Below, in pieces: positions 1 to 9,561 of a DNA stretch of 64,000 nt (position 1 is its first letter; each line of letters begins with the position of its first letter). This DNA is from Ancalomicrobiaceae bacterium S20 (GTDB lineage Bacteria; Pseudomonadota; Alphaproteobacteria; Rhizobiales; Ancalomicrobiaceae): assembly GCA_040269895.1 (NCBI GenBank), contig CP158568.1, forward strand, positions 1,892,716 to 1,956,715, read 5' to 3'. Under the pieces are notes generated by a model. The model saw only the letters and a list, made by a program, of their open reading frames with translations, ran no database searches and was not told the origin of the DNA. Made by a program: the position numbers and the translations under genes.

Positions 1-59
1 CGGGGCATCGCCGGAGCGCCCTCCCCGCGCGGTGGCGGAACGCAGGACGACTTCAGGGG

Positions 60-88
60 TTGGCAAGCCGGAACGACCTTGCTATAGA
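60..88 (+). promoter_or_regulatory. candidate promoter of tRNA-Asn
   Basis: A TTGGCA box at 60-65 and a TATAGA box at 83-88 are separated by 17 bases and lie 24 bases upstream of the tRNA. This fits a housekeeping sigma-70 promoter. It is inferred from boxes and spacing only. Confidence 0.5.
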
Positions 89-112
89 CCCCGCCCACAC
101 GCCGACGCGTGA

Positions 113-188
113 TCCGCGATAGCTCAGTTGGTAGAGCGTTCGACTGTTAATCGAATGGTCGCAGGTTCGAGTCCTGCTCGCGGAGCCA
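113..188 (+). tRNA. tRNA-Asn (anticodon GUU)
   Basis: The sequence folds into a cloverleaf. The seven-base acceptor stem 113-119 pairs with 178-184, followed by discriminator G185 and an encoded CCA at 186-188. The D-loop AGCTCAGTTGGTAGAGC and T-arm GGTTCGAGTCC are canonical. The anticodon GTT is at 146-148 in a CTGTTAA loop, which decodes AAC/AAT (asparagine). It stands alone, with a promoter upstream and a strong hairpin right after it. Confidence 0.97.
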
Positions 189-195
189 GTTTCAA

Positions 196-235
196 AGAAA
201 GCGCCCGGACGATGGTCCGGGCGCTTTCTTCTTTT
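196..235. terminator. bidirectional terminator between tRNA-Asn and the MCP gene
   Basis: A perfect 15-bp stem (196-210 with 215-229) and a GATG loop are followed by a T-rich tail on the plus strand. The minus strand also reads into a T-rich tail, so it can end both the tRNA transcript and the convergent chemotaxis gene. A 15-base direct repeat, CTTCTTTTCAGACCA, occurs at 228-242 and 251-265. Confidence 0.85.
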
Positions 236-324
236 CAGACCACAGTCAGGCTTCTTTTCAGACCAAAGCCCGGGTCGAGATCATGCCTCGGGCCACAAGG
301 CCGAGGCGTCTCGGCAAATGCCGC

Positions 325-2445
325 TCAGGACGCCTGCCGGATCGTGCCGAGGAAGCGATCGACTTCCGAGCCGAGCACATCGGCCTGACGGTGCAGGTTG
401 GTCGCCGCGGTCAGCACGTCGCCGGAGGCGGTGCTGGTACGGCCCACGGCTTCGATCACCGACGAGATGTTCTGATGCACGACGCCGGCGCCGCGCGAGG
501 CCTCGTGGATATTCCGGGCGATGTCCTGCGTGGCGATGCCCTGCTGGTCGACCGACTGGGCGATCTCGTTGGCGATGCCGTTGATCTTCTTGATCGTGTC
601 GGAGATGCCGACCATCGAGTTGACCGCGCCGTTGGTGGCGTTCTGGATCTCGGCGATCTGCTCGCCGATCTGCGCGGTCGCCTTGCTGGTCTGGTCGGCG
701 AGCTGCTTCACCTCGGCCGCCACGACGGCAAAGCCCTTGCCGGCCTCGCCGGCGCGCGCGGCCTCGATGGTGGCATTGAGCGCGAGCAGGTTGGTCTGGC
801 TGGCGACGCCGGAGATCAGGTTGACGATGTTGCTGATCCGCTCGACCGCACGCGACAGGCCGCGGACCTGATCCATGACACCGTCGGCTTCCTGCACGGC
901 CTCGCCCGAGGTTTCGGTCGAGGACACGACGAGGCGGCGGATCTCGTCGATCGAGGCGGAGAGCTCGGTGGTCGCGGAGGCGACCGTGCCGACGTTCTCG
1001 GCCGCCTGCTCCGAGGCGCGCACGACCGCATGCGAGCGATCGGACGTCTCGCCGGCGGTCACGTCCAGCGAACTGGCCGAGACCTGGAGCTGCTCGGACG
1101 CCTTGCGGACGGTCACGATCACCGAGCCGACGACGTTCTCGAAGCTCTCGGCGAAGGCGCGCATGGCGGCGCGGCGTTCGCCGGCCATCGCCTGCTCCTG
1201 CTCGGCCCGTTCGTGGCGCAGGCGCTCGGCATCCGCCATGTTGTCGCGGAACACGGCCATGGCCTTGCCGAGGTCGCCGATCTCGTCGGCGCGGTCGGCA
1301 TAGGGCGCGTCGGTGGAGAGGTCGCCGTGTGCGAGCCGCTCGATGCGGTCGCGCAGCACGCTGAGCGGGGTCGTGACACGGCGGACGAGGAAGGTCGACA
1401 CGGCAACGACGACGACGACGAGGCCGACCAGTGCGCCGAGCGAGCGCCACAGCGCGCTGTTGGCGGCCGCCTCCTCAGCCTCAGCCGCATCGGTTGCCGC
1501 CCCGAGCGCCGCAACGGCGACGTCGACGGCGGTGTCCATGCGCGGCACGATATAGGCAATGAACTCCTGCGAGGTCATCGCGGGCTTCTGCCCGGTGGCG
1601 AGCGCCTCGGCGATACCGGCCTGAACATCGAGCACCTCGGGGACGAAGTACTCCCGATCGGCCCGTTCGATCGCCCGGGCCAGCTCGGCCGGCAGCGCAA
1701 CGCCCTTGGTCAGGTCCTTGGCGCTGCCCCAGCTCTCCACGCCGCGGCTCAGCTGGCCGGACAAGGTCCACGCCAGGCTCTTGCCCGGGCCGCCGGCGGC
1801 GGTGCCCGTGGTCGCGGAGATCTTGGCGAGCGCGTCGACGACCGTGGTCGACGCGTCGCCGATGCCGAGCCGCGCCTTCCAACTCAGCATCTTGATCGCG
1901 AACATGCGATCGACGAAGCCCGACTTGTTCGACACTTCCTGCGAGATGCGATCGTCGAGCCGCGCCAGCAGATCGAGCAGCGCGGTGTTGGTGTCGTAAT
2001 AGTCCTTGGCGAGGTCGGGACGGCGATCCTTGAGCGGCAGGCCGAAGGCCGCGACGGTCTCCTTCTGAAGGGTCGCCTGCCGATCCACGAGCCGCTTCAG
2101 CGCGTCACGCTCCTTGTCGAGCGAGGTCAACACGGAGCCCTGCATCAGCGACAGCGTCTCGGCCAGCGACGCATTGGCGACGTCCCGCGAGGTCTTGATC
2201 ACCGGCGGCACCGCACCGAGCACGGCCTCGGCGCGCAGCGCCCGGCTGGTGTTGGTGCGATCGACGCGCAACTTCGGCAGCGCGCGGAAGGCTGCCGCGT
2301 TGATCGACGCGGCATCGACGACCTGTTTGGCGACTCTGGTCCCAACCCATGCCGTTACGGCACTCTCCACCGCCATTCCAAAGATGACGAGCGAGAACAA
2401 GCCGAAGATGGAGAGAAGAAGAACCTTGATGGAAACCGATCGCAT
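325..2445 (-). CDS. methyl-accepting chemotaxis protein
   Basis: A 706-residue transmembrane chemoreceptor that would signal to the CheA/CheW array at the inner membrane. Residues 7-29 form the first membrane helix. About 300 mostly helical periplasmic residues form the sensor and are not assigned to a known ligand family. A second helix lies at about 333-353, followed by HAMP at about 354-407. The highly conserved MCP hairpin tip is at about 540-585 (NLLALNATIEAARAGE). No C-terminal CheR/CheB-binding pentapeptide is visible, so adaptation would rely on other receptors. The start ATG at 2445 precedes the signal anchor directly. It is a single gene, convergent with tRNA-Asn; no che genes are nearby. 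Confidence 0.93.
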   Translation of the reverse strand: MRSVSIKVLLLSIFGLFSLVIFGMAVESAVTAWVGTRVAKQVVDAASINAAAFRALPKLRVDRTNTSRALRAEAVLGAVPPVIKTSRDVANASLAETLSLMQGSVLTSLDKERDALKRLVDRQATLQKETVAAFGLPLKDRRPDLAKDYYDTNTALLDLLARLDDRISQEVSNKSGFVDRMFAIKMLSWKARLGIGDASTTVVDALAKISATTGTAAGGPGKSLAWTLSGQLSRGVESWGSAKDLTKGVALPAELARAIERADREYFVPEVLDVQAGIAEALATGQKPAMTSQEFIAYIVPRMDTAVDVAVAALGAATDAAEAEEAAANSALWRSLGALVGLVVVVVAVSTFLVRRVTTPLSVLRDRIERLAHGDLSTDAPYADRADEIGDLGKAMAVFRDNMADAERLRHERAEQEQAMAGERRAAMRAFAESFENVVGSVIVTVRKASEQLQVSASSLDVTAGETSDRSHAVVRASEQAAENVGTVASATTELSASIDEIRRLVVSSTETSGEAVQEADGVMDQVRGLSRAVERISNIVNLISGVASQTNLLALNATIEAARAGEAGKGFAVVAAEVKQLADQTSKATAQIGEQIAEIQNATNGAVNSMVGISDTIKKINGIANEIAQSVDQQGIATQDIARNIHEASRGAGVVHQNISSVIEAVGRTSTASGDVLTAATNLHRQADVLGSEVDRFLGTIRQAS

Positions 2446-2605
2446 GTCGACACCCGCAGTGCAGTTTGCCTGAGGTGATCGGTAGGAGGAAAAGATTAAT
2501 ACATACTTTGATTGCCAAAATTCAGGATATCAACGCTGAGCCGTCTTAACAGCAACAGCGCGTTGAAATGTCTTAGAATTCACGGCAATCGCACGCAGGT
2601 CGCGT

Positions 2606-2989
2606 TCAAACATGGCTGATCAACAGCACGATCGCGATGGCCAGGAAGGCCGCGTGAGTCGTGATCATGCCGAAGGCGCGCGACGGCAGGCGGCCGGTCA
2701 GCATGCCGTGGGCATGGGCGGCGCGGCCGAGTGCGAAGATCCCGCCGAGGGCCGCCACACCCCATATCGCGACGCCCGAGGCCTCGACCAGGCCGAGGCC
2801 GATCAGTCCGAACGGCACGTTCTCGACGAAGTTGCCGTGGGTGCGCATGCGGCGGAGCAGCAGGTCGTCGGCCCCCGCGCCGGTCGAGATGTTGGTCGCC
2901 TTGCGCCGGAACGACACCGACAGCGACAGCACGACCAGGGCGACGAGCGCGCCCGCGGCAAACAGCGACGTAACCGGCAGTGACGACAT
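2606..2989 (-). CDS. MAPEG family membrane protein
   Basis: A 127-residue protein with about four hydrophobic segments. The family signature R-x-H-G-N-F-x-E-N-x-P (RMRTHGNFVENVP, about residues 47-59) identifies MAPEG, the membrane-associated eicosanoid/glutathione metabolism fold. The bacterial substrate is unknown. A purine-rich GGGGGG element sits 4 bases before the ATG. It begins 24 bases after the response-regulator stop, so it is probably the last gene of that operon. Linkage to C4-dicarboxylate sensing is positional only. Confidence 0.85.
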   Translation of the reverse strand: MSSLPVTSLFAAGALVALVVLSLSVSFRRKATNISTGAGADDLLLRRMRTHGNFVENVPFGLIGLGLVEASGVAIWGVAALGGIFALGRAAHAHGMLTGRLPSRAFGMITTHAAFLAIAIVLLISHV

Positions 2990-3013
2990 GTTTCCCCCCT
3001 CTTCTTTCTCTTC

Positions 3014-3688
3014 TCAGCGCACGCGCGCCAGCGCCTGCGCCAGTTCGACGGCCGAGCGGACGGCGAACTTGTCGAACAGCCGCGCCCGGTGCACCTCGAC
3101 CGTGCGCATGGTGATCCCGAGCCGATCGGCGATCTGCTTGTTCAGAAAGCCGTCGAGCACGAGATCCATGACCTCGCGCTCGCGCGTCGACAGGCTCTGC
3201 AGCCGCTCCTGCACGGAGGCCGCCGCCCGCGCGGCACCGAGGCGGCGGCGCGATTCGGCGAGCGCGACGACCAGCCGGTCGACCAACTCGTTCGGATCGA
3301 ACGGCTTCTCGATGAAGTCGGCCGCGCCCTGCTTCAGCGACTGTACCGCGAGCGGCACGTCGCCGTGGCCGGTCAGCATGATGACCACGAACACCGTGTT
3401 GCGGCGGCGCAGTTCTTCCAGCACGTCGAGGCCGGAGAGCCCGGCCATGCGGATGTCGAGCACCACGGCGGCGGGGCGGGCGTGATCGGCGCCGGCGAGG
3501 AAGGCCTCGCCCGACTCCCAGGTCAGCGCCGTCAGCCCGCGCGAGCGCATCAGCCACGTCAGCGAATCGCGCATGGCCGGATCGTCATCGACGACGTGAA
3601 TGTCCCCGCCCTCGGCGCTCGCGTCCACAGCGCCGACCGGATTCGTCCCGGCCGAGACGGCTTCCGTATCCGGATGCTCCTCGCTCAT
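3014..3688 (-). CDS. FixJ/DctR-like response regulator
   Basis: A 224-residue two-domain regulator. The N-terminal receiver (about residues 28-145) has the acidic pocket VVDDDP, phosphorylation site D78 (VVLDIRM) and K128 (EKPF). The C-terminal LuxR/FixJ helix-turn-helix (about 160-224) contains STREREVMDLVLDG and the recognition segment TMRTVEVHR. Its ATG overlaps the stop codon of the upstream kinase by four bases, which implies coupled translation. The partner is the DctS-like kinase, and the plausible target is the dctPQM TRAP operon 6 kb away. This assignment rests on kinase family resemblance and proximity. Confidence 0.9.
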   Translation of the reverse strand: MSEEHPDTEAVSAGTNPVGAVDASAEGGDIHVVDDDPAMRDSLTWLMRSRGLTALTWESGEAFLAGADHARPAAVVLDIRMAGLSGLDVLEELRRRNTVFVVIMLTGHGDVPLAVQSLKQGAADFIEKPFDPNELVDRLVVALAESRRRLGAARAAASVQERLQSLSTREREVMDLVLDGFLNKQIADRLGITMRTVEVHRARLFDKFAVRSAVELAQALARVR

Positions 3689-5745
3689 GCCTGCCCTCCC
3701 TCGGCGGCGGGAAGATAGATGACCGCGAGCGTGCCGCCACCCGGCCGGTCGTCGAGCGAGAGCCGGCCGCGGTGCAGCTCGACGATGGACCGACAGATGT
3801 TGAGGCCCATGCCCATACCTTCGGTCTTGGTGGTCAGGAACGGCTCGAACAGCCGGGGCTTGAGGTCGGGCGCGATCCCGGGGCCGCGGTCGGCCACCTC
3901 GAGCGCGATGCCGCCGGCCGGCTCGCTGTTCACGTCGTCGGCCGGGCCGCGTTCGCCGGGTACAGGCCGGAGCGTGATCTCCAGCATGCGCGCGCCCGGC
4001 CCGGCGCCCGATCCCGCCATCGCCTCGATGCCGTTGCGAATCAGATTGTGCAGGACCTGCTCGAGCAGGATGCGGTCGCCGGCGACGGCCGGCAGACCCG
4101 CGTCGATATGGACGACGAGCTCGGTCCGCGACTTCCGGGCATCCGGGTCGACGAAGGTGGCGACATCCTGCACCAGCGCCGCCAGATCGACGGTCGAGAA
4201 CCGGGGTTCGCGCTTGCGGACGAAATCGTGCACGCGCTTCAGGATCCGACCGGCGCGACGGGCCTCGTGCTCGAGCTTGGCGAGCGCCTCGCCGATCAGG
4301 CCGCGGTCGGCCTTCGGATCGGCGAGCAGGTTCGAGCAGCCGGCGGCGTAGGTCGCGATCGCGGCGAGCGGCTGGTTCAGCTCGTGGGCGATGGTCGAGG
4401 CCATTTCGCCCATGGTGATCAGGCGTGCGGTGCGCACCAGTTTCTCGGCCTCGAGCCGCTCGCGCTCGGCGCGCTGCTTGGCGTCGGTCACGTCGATGAT
4501 CGAGCCCATCCAGCCACGGTGCTCGCCCTCGGCATCGACCAGGGGCGCCTCGTAGACCATGACGTCGAAGATGCGGCCGTCGCGGTGGCGGAACCGCGTC
4601 TCGAACTCCTGGATCGGCGCGGCGGCGCCGGTGGCGAGCGCGTCGTGGCGGGCGAGCGTCTCGTCGATCAGGTCGGGCACCCAATAAGGCATCGGCGGCC
4701 GATGACCGATCAGTTCCTCGGCCGAATAGCCGACCAGGCGGCAGAACGCCGGGTTCACGTAGGAGATCGTGCCGTCGAGATCGCGGGCGCGCATGCCGAC
4801 GGTCAGGCTCTCCTCCATGGCCTTGCGGAAGGCGTGCGCCTCGGTCAGGCGCGCCTCGGCCGCCATCCGGCGCTTCAGTTGCCGGCTGCGCGCGAAGATC
4901 GAGGCGGCGGCGAGCAGCGCCAGACCGCAGATGACCGAGACCAGCAGATCATAGGTGAAGTTCGAGCCGGCCTTCAGCGGCACCAGGCTGAGGCCGACGC
5001 CGGGAAACGGCGGATCGAAGGAGATCGTGTGCCGGAGCGCCGGCGAGCCGCCGTGGACGGTCGAGCGTTGGGCGAGTTCGGTGCCGTCCTTGTCGATCAG
5101 CGAGACGAGTTCGTTCTGCGCGATCCACCAGGGCACGTGCTGCTGCAGCAGCCGATCGAGTTGGTAGACGACGACGATCGCCCCTTCGGTCGCCGTGCCG
5201 CGCCAGACCGGCGCGACCAGATCGATCTTGGCGCCGTCGGCAATCGGCGGACGAACGGCGCCGAAGACGGGCCGGCCGACCGAGCGGGCGAATTCGACCG
5301 CCGCCTCGGCCGCTCCGGTCAGCGGCACGTCGGCCGCCGAGGGCGGCACCGCGACGCGCGCCGTGCCGTCCGGCCGGCGCCAGACGATCTCGGTCGCTTC
5401 CGAATGCGCCGCCAGGAAGGTTCTGAAACGCGAGGCGGCGGCCGCATCGTCGAGACCGCCGGCGATCTCGAAGGCGGTCCGCTCGACCACCTCGCGGCCG
5501 GCCTGGATCTGGAAGCGCAGCGCTTGTTCGACCCAGAGCGCGTCGCGAATGACGCCGAGGCGGACTTCCTCGCGCTCGTCGCGGTCGACGATCGCCATCA
5601 GAACGGCGATCAGCGCTGCGATCAGGATGACCGCGATCACCGGCGTCGCCTCGATCGCTCGATCGATCAGCCGCGTGCCGCGCGCCGCCGAGACGGCGGC
5701 CGGCGGTGCGGCGTCGAACAGCGTTGGATCGGGGCGCGGCGTCAT
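3685..5745 (-). CDS. PAS-containing sensor histidine kinase, DctS-like
   Basis: An inner-membrane kinase of 686 residues from the ATG at 5745; an in-frame ATG at 5829 would add 28 charged residues and is less likely. A membrane helix at about 32-52, a periplasmic sensor of about 210 residues and a second helix at about 265-285 are followed by a PAS domain (about 305-420, with the P-M-P-Y-W segment typical of DctS-type sensors), the H-box HELNQP (H454) and a C-terminal ATPase domain with N, G1 and G2 boxes. DctS of Rhodobacter senses C4-dicarboxylates with the FixJ-type DctR; the adjacent FixJ-type regulator and the nearby dctPQM genes agree with that role. The ligand is inferred. Confidence 0.88.
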   Translation of the reverse strand: MTPRPDPTLFDAAPPAAVSAARGTRLIDRAIEATPVIAVILIAALIAVLMAIVDRDEREEVRLGVIRDALWVEQALRFQIQAGREVVERTAFEIAGGLDDAAAASRFRTFLAAHSEATEIVWRRPDGTARVAVPPSAADVPLTGAAEAAVEFARSVGRPVFGAVRPPIADGAKIDLVAPVWRGTATEGAIVVVYQLDRLLQQHVPWWIAQNELVSLIDKDGTELAQRSTVHGGSPALRHTISFDPPFPGVGLSLVPLKAGSNFTYDLLVSVICGLALLAAASIFARSRQLKRRMAAEARLTEAHAFRKAMEESLTVGMRARDLDGTISYVNPAFCRLVGYSAEELIGHRPPMPYWVPDLIDETLARHDALATGAAAPIQEFETRFRHRDGRIFDVMVYEAPLVDAEGEHRGWMGSIIDVTDAKQRAERERLEAEKLVRTARLITMGEMASTIAHELNQPLAAIATYAAGCSNLLADPKADRGLIGEALAKLEHEARRAGRILKRVHDFVRKREPRFSTVDLAALVQDVATFVDPDARKSRTELVVHIDAGLPAVAGDRILLEQVLHNLIRNGIEAMAGSGAGPGARMLEITLRPVPGERGPADDVNSEPAGGIALEVADRGPGIAPDLKPRLFEPFLTTKTEGMGMGLNICRSIVELHRGRLSLDDRPGGGTLAVIYLPAAEGGQA

Positions 5746-6076
5746 GGGGCTCCGGGGCACGGGGCGGCGTTCGACATCGCAGTCTATCCGCTCGCCGCGC
5801 CGTGCGGAACCGACCCTGCGACGGCGCATTGCGTCGGGCGCGCCGCGTACCGCGTCGGCACAGGGCGCGGTCGCGGTCTAGTCCCACGCACGAGTTCGCC
5901 TCGCTCGGCGAGCTAGCCGCTGGAGACTCGGTCGGCGTTCTGCAGTGCACACAAGAATTCCGTCATTGAAGGCCAGCTTAATTGCATACCGGAAATGCAC
6001 TATTCAATCGTTTGAATCTTGATCATGATTTCCCCTGGGCCAAGCAGCCCATAAGAAACATCGGGAGGAAGAATCC

Positions 6077-7327
6077 ATGAAACCGATCACGGCGCTTTTC
6101 GCCGCGACCTTGCTCGCCTCTGCGACCGCGGCCGTCGCGGACGACAACTTGGAAAAGCTCGGGCAGTTCAAGACGACCGGCGCCTCGCCGGAAATCCCGA
6201 CCATCCCCCAGACCGGCCCCAAGGCCGACGCGATCAAGAAGACGCTCGCCAAGATCAAGCTGCCGTCCGGCTTCAAGATCTCGCTCTATGCACTGGTGCC
6301 GGACGCGCGCCACATGGCGGTCGGCCCGCAGGGCGTCGTCACCTTCGTCGGCACGCGCAAGAACAAGGTCTATGCGGTCACCGACCGCGCCAAGTCCGGC
6401 GTCGCCGACGACGTGAAGCCCTTCGCCTCGACCATCGATCTCTCGATCCCGAACGGGCCGTGCTTCTCGAAGGACGGCTTCCTCTACATCGTCGAGCAGA
6501 ACCGGGTGCTGGTCTATCCGGCGGCGGAGTTCTTCTACGAGAGCCCGGACGTGGTCGCGGTGCCGATCGTGCCGAAGGGCGAGCTCATTCCGAAGGACGA
6601 GGAAAGCTACAACCATACCGCCCGCGTCTGCCGCGTCGGGCCGGACGACAAGCTCTACATCACGCTCGGCCAGCCCTTCAACGTGCCGGCACCCGAGAAG
6701 CTCGAACTCTACAAGAAGTGGGGCATCGGCGGCATCATCCGCATGGACCGCGACGGCAAGAACCGCGAGGTCTTCGTCAACGGCATCCGCAATTCCGTCG
6801 GCATGGACTTCAACCCGAAGGACAAGTCGCTCTGGTTCACCGACAACCAGGTCGACGGCATGGGCGACAAGATCCCGCCGGGCGAGCTCAACCGCGCCAC
6901 CGAGGCCGGCCAGAACTTCGGCTTCCCGTGGTACGGCGGCGGCAAGGTCCGCACCAACGAATACAAGAGCGAGACGCCGCCGGCGAACGTCGTGTTCCCG
7001 CAGGTCGAGATGGACGCCCACGCGGCCGATCTCGGCATGGTGTTCTACACGGGCAAGAAGTTCCCGAAGAAGTACCAGGGTGCGATCTTCTCGGCCCAGC
7101 ACGGTTCGTGGAACCGTACCGATCCGGTTGGCGCACGTGTCATGGTGACCTATCTCAAGGAGGACGGTACGGCCGACAAGACGGAGACCTTCGCGGAGGG
7201 CTGGCTGACCAGCGACGGCGAATATCTCGGCCGGCCGGTCGACGTCGCGATGCTGCGTGACGGCTCGCTGCTCGTTTCCGACGATTTCGCCGGAGCGCTC
7301 TACCGGATCAGCTACGAGGGTCACTGA
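6077..7327 (+). CDS. PQQ-dependent sugar dehydrogenase (sorbosone dehydrogenase-like)
   Basis: A 416-residue exported protein with a Sec signal peptide ending near ATAAVAD (about residue 22). The rest matches the six-bladed propeller of the glucose/sorbosone dehydrogenase family. Visible family segments include FKISLYALVPDARHMAVGP, NHTARVC, the NGIRNSVGMDFNP blade and an HGSWNRT motif near the C-terminus. Such enzymes oxidise an aldose or polyol in the periplasm with PQQ and pass electrons to cytochrome c, which suits the c-type cytochrome encoded 85 bases downstream. No PQQ biosynthesis genes are in the window, and the substrate is not predictable. Confidence 0.85.
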   Translation: MKPITALFAATLLASATAAVADDNLEKLGQFKTTGASPEIPTIPQTGPKADAIKKTLAKIKLPSGFKISLYALVPDARHMAVGPQGVVTFVGTRKNKVYAVTDRAKSGVADDVKPFASTIDLSIPNGPCFSKDGFLYIVEQNRVLVYPAAEFFYESPDVVAVPIVPKGELIPKDEESYNHTARVCRVGPDDKLYITLGQPFNVPAPEKLELYKKWGIGGIIRMDRDGKNREVFVNGIRNSVGMDFNPKDKSLWFTDNQVDGMGDKIPPGELNRATEAGQNFGFPWYGGGKVRTNEYKSETPPANVVFPQVEMDAHAADLGMVFYTGKKFPKKYQGAIFSAQHGSWNRTDPVGARVMVTYLKEDGTADKTETFAEGWLTSDGEYLGRPVDVAMLRDGSLLVSDDFAGALYRISYEGH

Positions 7328-7362
7328 TCCGGCCCACCTTCTGATCGCCCGTCGGTGACGGC

Positions 7363-7393
7363 GTGCGGCCCCCGCGATCGGCGGGGGCCGCAC
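7363..7393. other. 13-bp perfect hairpin between dehydrogenase and cytochrome genes
   Basis: 7363-7375 pairs perfectly with 7381-7393 around a GATCG loop. There is no T-tract, so it is more likely an mRNA-stabilising or processing hairpin within a two-gene transcript than a terminator. Confidence 0.6.
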
Positions 7394-7412
7394 GGTACGG
7401 GAGAGACCACGC

Positions 7413-7772
7413 ATGACATTTTCGACCAGTACAGTCCGCGAAACCGGTTCGCGGATGCTTCTGTTTTCGCTTCTCGCGCTCCTGTTCGGGGGCGCGCCGG
7501 CGCAGGCGGCGGGGGACGTCGCGGCCGGCAAGCAGAAGGCGCGGCAGTGCCAGACCTGCCACGGGCTCGACGGCGTCGCCAAGATCGCCGAGGCGCCGAA
7601 CCTCGCCGGCCAGAACGAGCACTATCTGGTCAAGGCGCTCGGCGATTATAGGTCCGGCGCACGCAAGAACGAGATGATGTCGGTGATCGCGCCGAACCTG
7701 TCCGACCAGGACATCGCCGATCTCGCCGCCTATTACGCCGCCATCGAGGTCACGGTCGGCAAGCGGCCCTGA
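7413..7772 (+). CDS. class I cytochrome c, periplasmic
   Basis: A 119-residue protein. The hydrophobic leader runs to about residue 33 (GAPAQAAG), with an inner Met at residue 15 as a possible alternative start. The mature part of about 86 residues has one haem-binding site CQTCH, a YLVKALGDYRSG segment and a candidate distal Met ligand in NEMMSVIAPNLSDQD, followed by the terminal helix (DIADLAAYYA). It resembles the short c-type cytochromes that accept electrons from periplasmic dehydrogenases. Its position just after the sugar dehydrogenase makes it the likely electron acceptor. Confidence 0.9.
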   Translation: MTFSTSTVRETGSRMLLFSLLALLFGGAPAQAAGDVAAGKQKARQCQTCHGLDGVAKIAEAPNLAGQNEHYLVKALGDYRSGARKNEMMSVIAPNLSDQDIADLAAYYAAIEVTVGKRP

Positions 7773-8007
7773 CCCGTCGGTCTTTCAAGCCTCACTGCAG
7801 TTCGGCGTCGCGCCCCTCCCCGGCGGCGGACGCCGCTCCATCTTTGCCGCATGGCCGACGTCGTTCGGCCGCCGTTCATCGAAACGTCGCCACGATGGCG
7901 CGACAACGATGGGCGATGCCACGGGTCGCGGGACCGGGCCGGCGCTGCGCGCGCCGGTGCCGCCCCGCCCGATCCGGCAGGCAACGCCGGCCAAGAAGGA
8001 GCCAGCT

Positions 8008-9483
8008 TTGACGTCTCTGAAGATGAACGCCCTCATGGGCTTCACCGCCCTCGCCTCGCTCGTCGCGCCCCTCACCGCCTCGGCGGCCGAGATCAGCCGG
8101 GCGGAAGCGGATCGGATCCAGTCGAACATCCGCTCGATCATTCCGGCGATCTCGGGTGGCGCGGCCGGCGTCACCGTCGATCCCGACGGCGATCACTATC
8201 GGCTGAAGATGGACATCGGCGCGCTGTTCCGGGCGCTCGAGCCGTTCGATCTGCACTTCTCGGCGCCGGGGCCGTACGAGCTGTCGCTGGCACCGCTGCC
8301 GAACGGCGACTTCCGCTTCTACGACGCCGTCATGCAGCCGATGTCGCTCAAGGCGAAGGATCAGACCAGCACCGTCCGCTTCGAAGGCGTCACCTACGAC
8401 GGCATCGCCGACCCGACGCTGTCGCTCACGCGCCAGGCGACCCTGACCATCGCGCGAACCGTCAAGGAAGCCACCGCGCCGAAGCTCGTCTCGACCGGAG
8501 AGGAGAGCGGCAGCCGCTTCGACATCGCCGCCACGGAGACGGCTCCCGGGCTCGTCGACATGAAGGTGGTGCACTCCGTCAAGCAGATGATCAATCACTA
8601 CGCCTTCGGCGACGACCCGAAAGGCGCGCCGGAGTTCACGCTCGACGTGGCGACGGGCGCCTACAAGGCGACCGTGACCGGCACCGGCGTGCGCTGGGAG
8701 GCGCTCCGGGCGCTGGTGCGTTGGGCCGCGCCGAAGCAGACCCGCGCCGAATTCGTCGCCGACGGGGCGACCGGCAAGACGCTGCTCAAGGCCGCGCTGC
8801 CGACCGGCGACTCGCTCGGCTACGAGGCGTCGGTGGCGGACCTGTCCGTGTCGGCCAACCACTTCGGCACCGCGACGATCGCCAGGATCGAGGCGACCAT
8901 GGGCATGGGCGCCGCGGCAAAGGTCGAGGCGTCCGGAACGGGCGCGTCGGCCAGTCCGCTGACCTACGGCGCCAGGGCGACCGGCATCGCCGTCGCATCG
9001 CCGATGATGCCGGACTGGGCGAAGGGGCTGGTGCCGCACACGATGGACGGCTCGGTCGGTGCCCGCGGCATCGACCTGCCGAAGCTGCTTACGGCCGCGA
9101 TCGACAAGGCCGACTTCGCGGCGCCGGAGCCGCTCACCGAGGCCGACTGGGCGACGCTCGTCGCCGCCTCGGGCACCGAGACCGTCTACCCGAAACTCTC
9201 GGCCACCTCCGATCTCTACGACATCAAGGTCACAGGCGAAATCGCGGTCAAGGCGCCGCATCCGACCGGCACGCTCATGGTCCGCGCCAAGGGCCTCGAC
9301 AAGGTGCTCGCCGCGCTGCAGGCCGCCAAGGGCGCGGGCGGCAGCGGTCAGGCGATGGTCGGTCTCTACGCCGCCAAGGCGCTGTCGAAGCCGCAGGCCG
9401 GCGAGGACGTCTGGGGCATCGAGTTCACCGAGGACGGCCGAATGCTGATCAACGGCCAGGAGTTCGGCGGCAAGAAGAAGTGA
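8008..9483 (+). CDS. secreted protein of unknown function (possibly DUF2125-like)
   Basis: A 491-residue exported protein. I place the start at TTG 8008, because AAGGAG at 7996-8001 sits six bases before it and the resulting N-terminus is a good Sec signal peptide ending near LTASAAE. An in-frame ATG at 8023 is an alternative; the ATG at 7909 has no such site. The mature protein is rich in beta-prone repeats such as YELSLAPLPNGDFRFYD and DGRMLINGQEFGGKKK. It recalls large alphaproteobacterial secreted families such as DUF2125, but I cannot confirm that. It lies between the cytochrome and dctP on the same strand. Confidence 0.75.
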   Translation: MTSLKMNALMGFTALASLVAPLTASAAEISRAEADRIQSNIRSIIPAISGGAAGVTVDPDGDHYRLKMDIGALFRALEPFDLHFSAPGPYELSLAPLPNGDFRFYDAVMQPMSLKAKDQTSTVRFEGVTYDGIADPTLSLTRQATLTIARTVKEATAPKLVSTGEESGSRFDIAATETAPGLVDMKVVHSVKQMINHYAFGDDPKGAPEFTLDVATGAYKATVTGTGVRWEALRALVRWAAPKQTRAEFVADGATGKTLLKAALPTGDSLGYEASVADLSVSANHFGTATIARIEATMGMGAAAKVEASGTGASASPLTYGARATGIAVASPMMPDWAKGLVPHTMDGSVGARGIDLPKLLTAAIDKADFAAPEPLTEADWATLVAASGTETVYPKLSATSDLYDIKVTGEIAVKAPHPTGTLMVRAKGLDKVLAALQAAKGAGGSGQAMVGLYAAKALSKPQAGEDVWGIEFTEDGRMLINGQEFGGKKK

Positions 9484-9529
9484 GTTTTGCTCGGATCCGC
9501 CAGGGTCCGGCGCACCATCGACAACCCAG

Positions 9530-9561
9530 ACGGCCCGGCCTTGAGCCGGGCCGTTCTCGTT
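9530..9561 (+). terminator. hairpin downstream of the secreted-protein gene
   Basis: A ten-base perfect stem (9530-9539 with 9545-9554) and a five-base loop are followed by a short T-rich tail, TCTCGTT. It is a moderate rho-independent terminator separating the secreted protein from dctP. Confidence 0.5.

Noticed and set aside
228-265. Attachment-site duplication next to tRNA-Asn
   Set aside because: The 15-base direct repeat lies beyond the tRNA 3' end and partly in the terminator tail, and no integrase or foreign gene block follows.
283-2478. Plus-strand 731-codon open frame opposite the chemoreceptor
   Set aside because: It is the mirror of a strongly conserved MCP gene. Its translation is His/Gly/Arg-rich with no domain, as expected for antisense frames in G+C-rich DNA.
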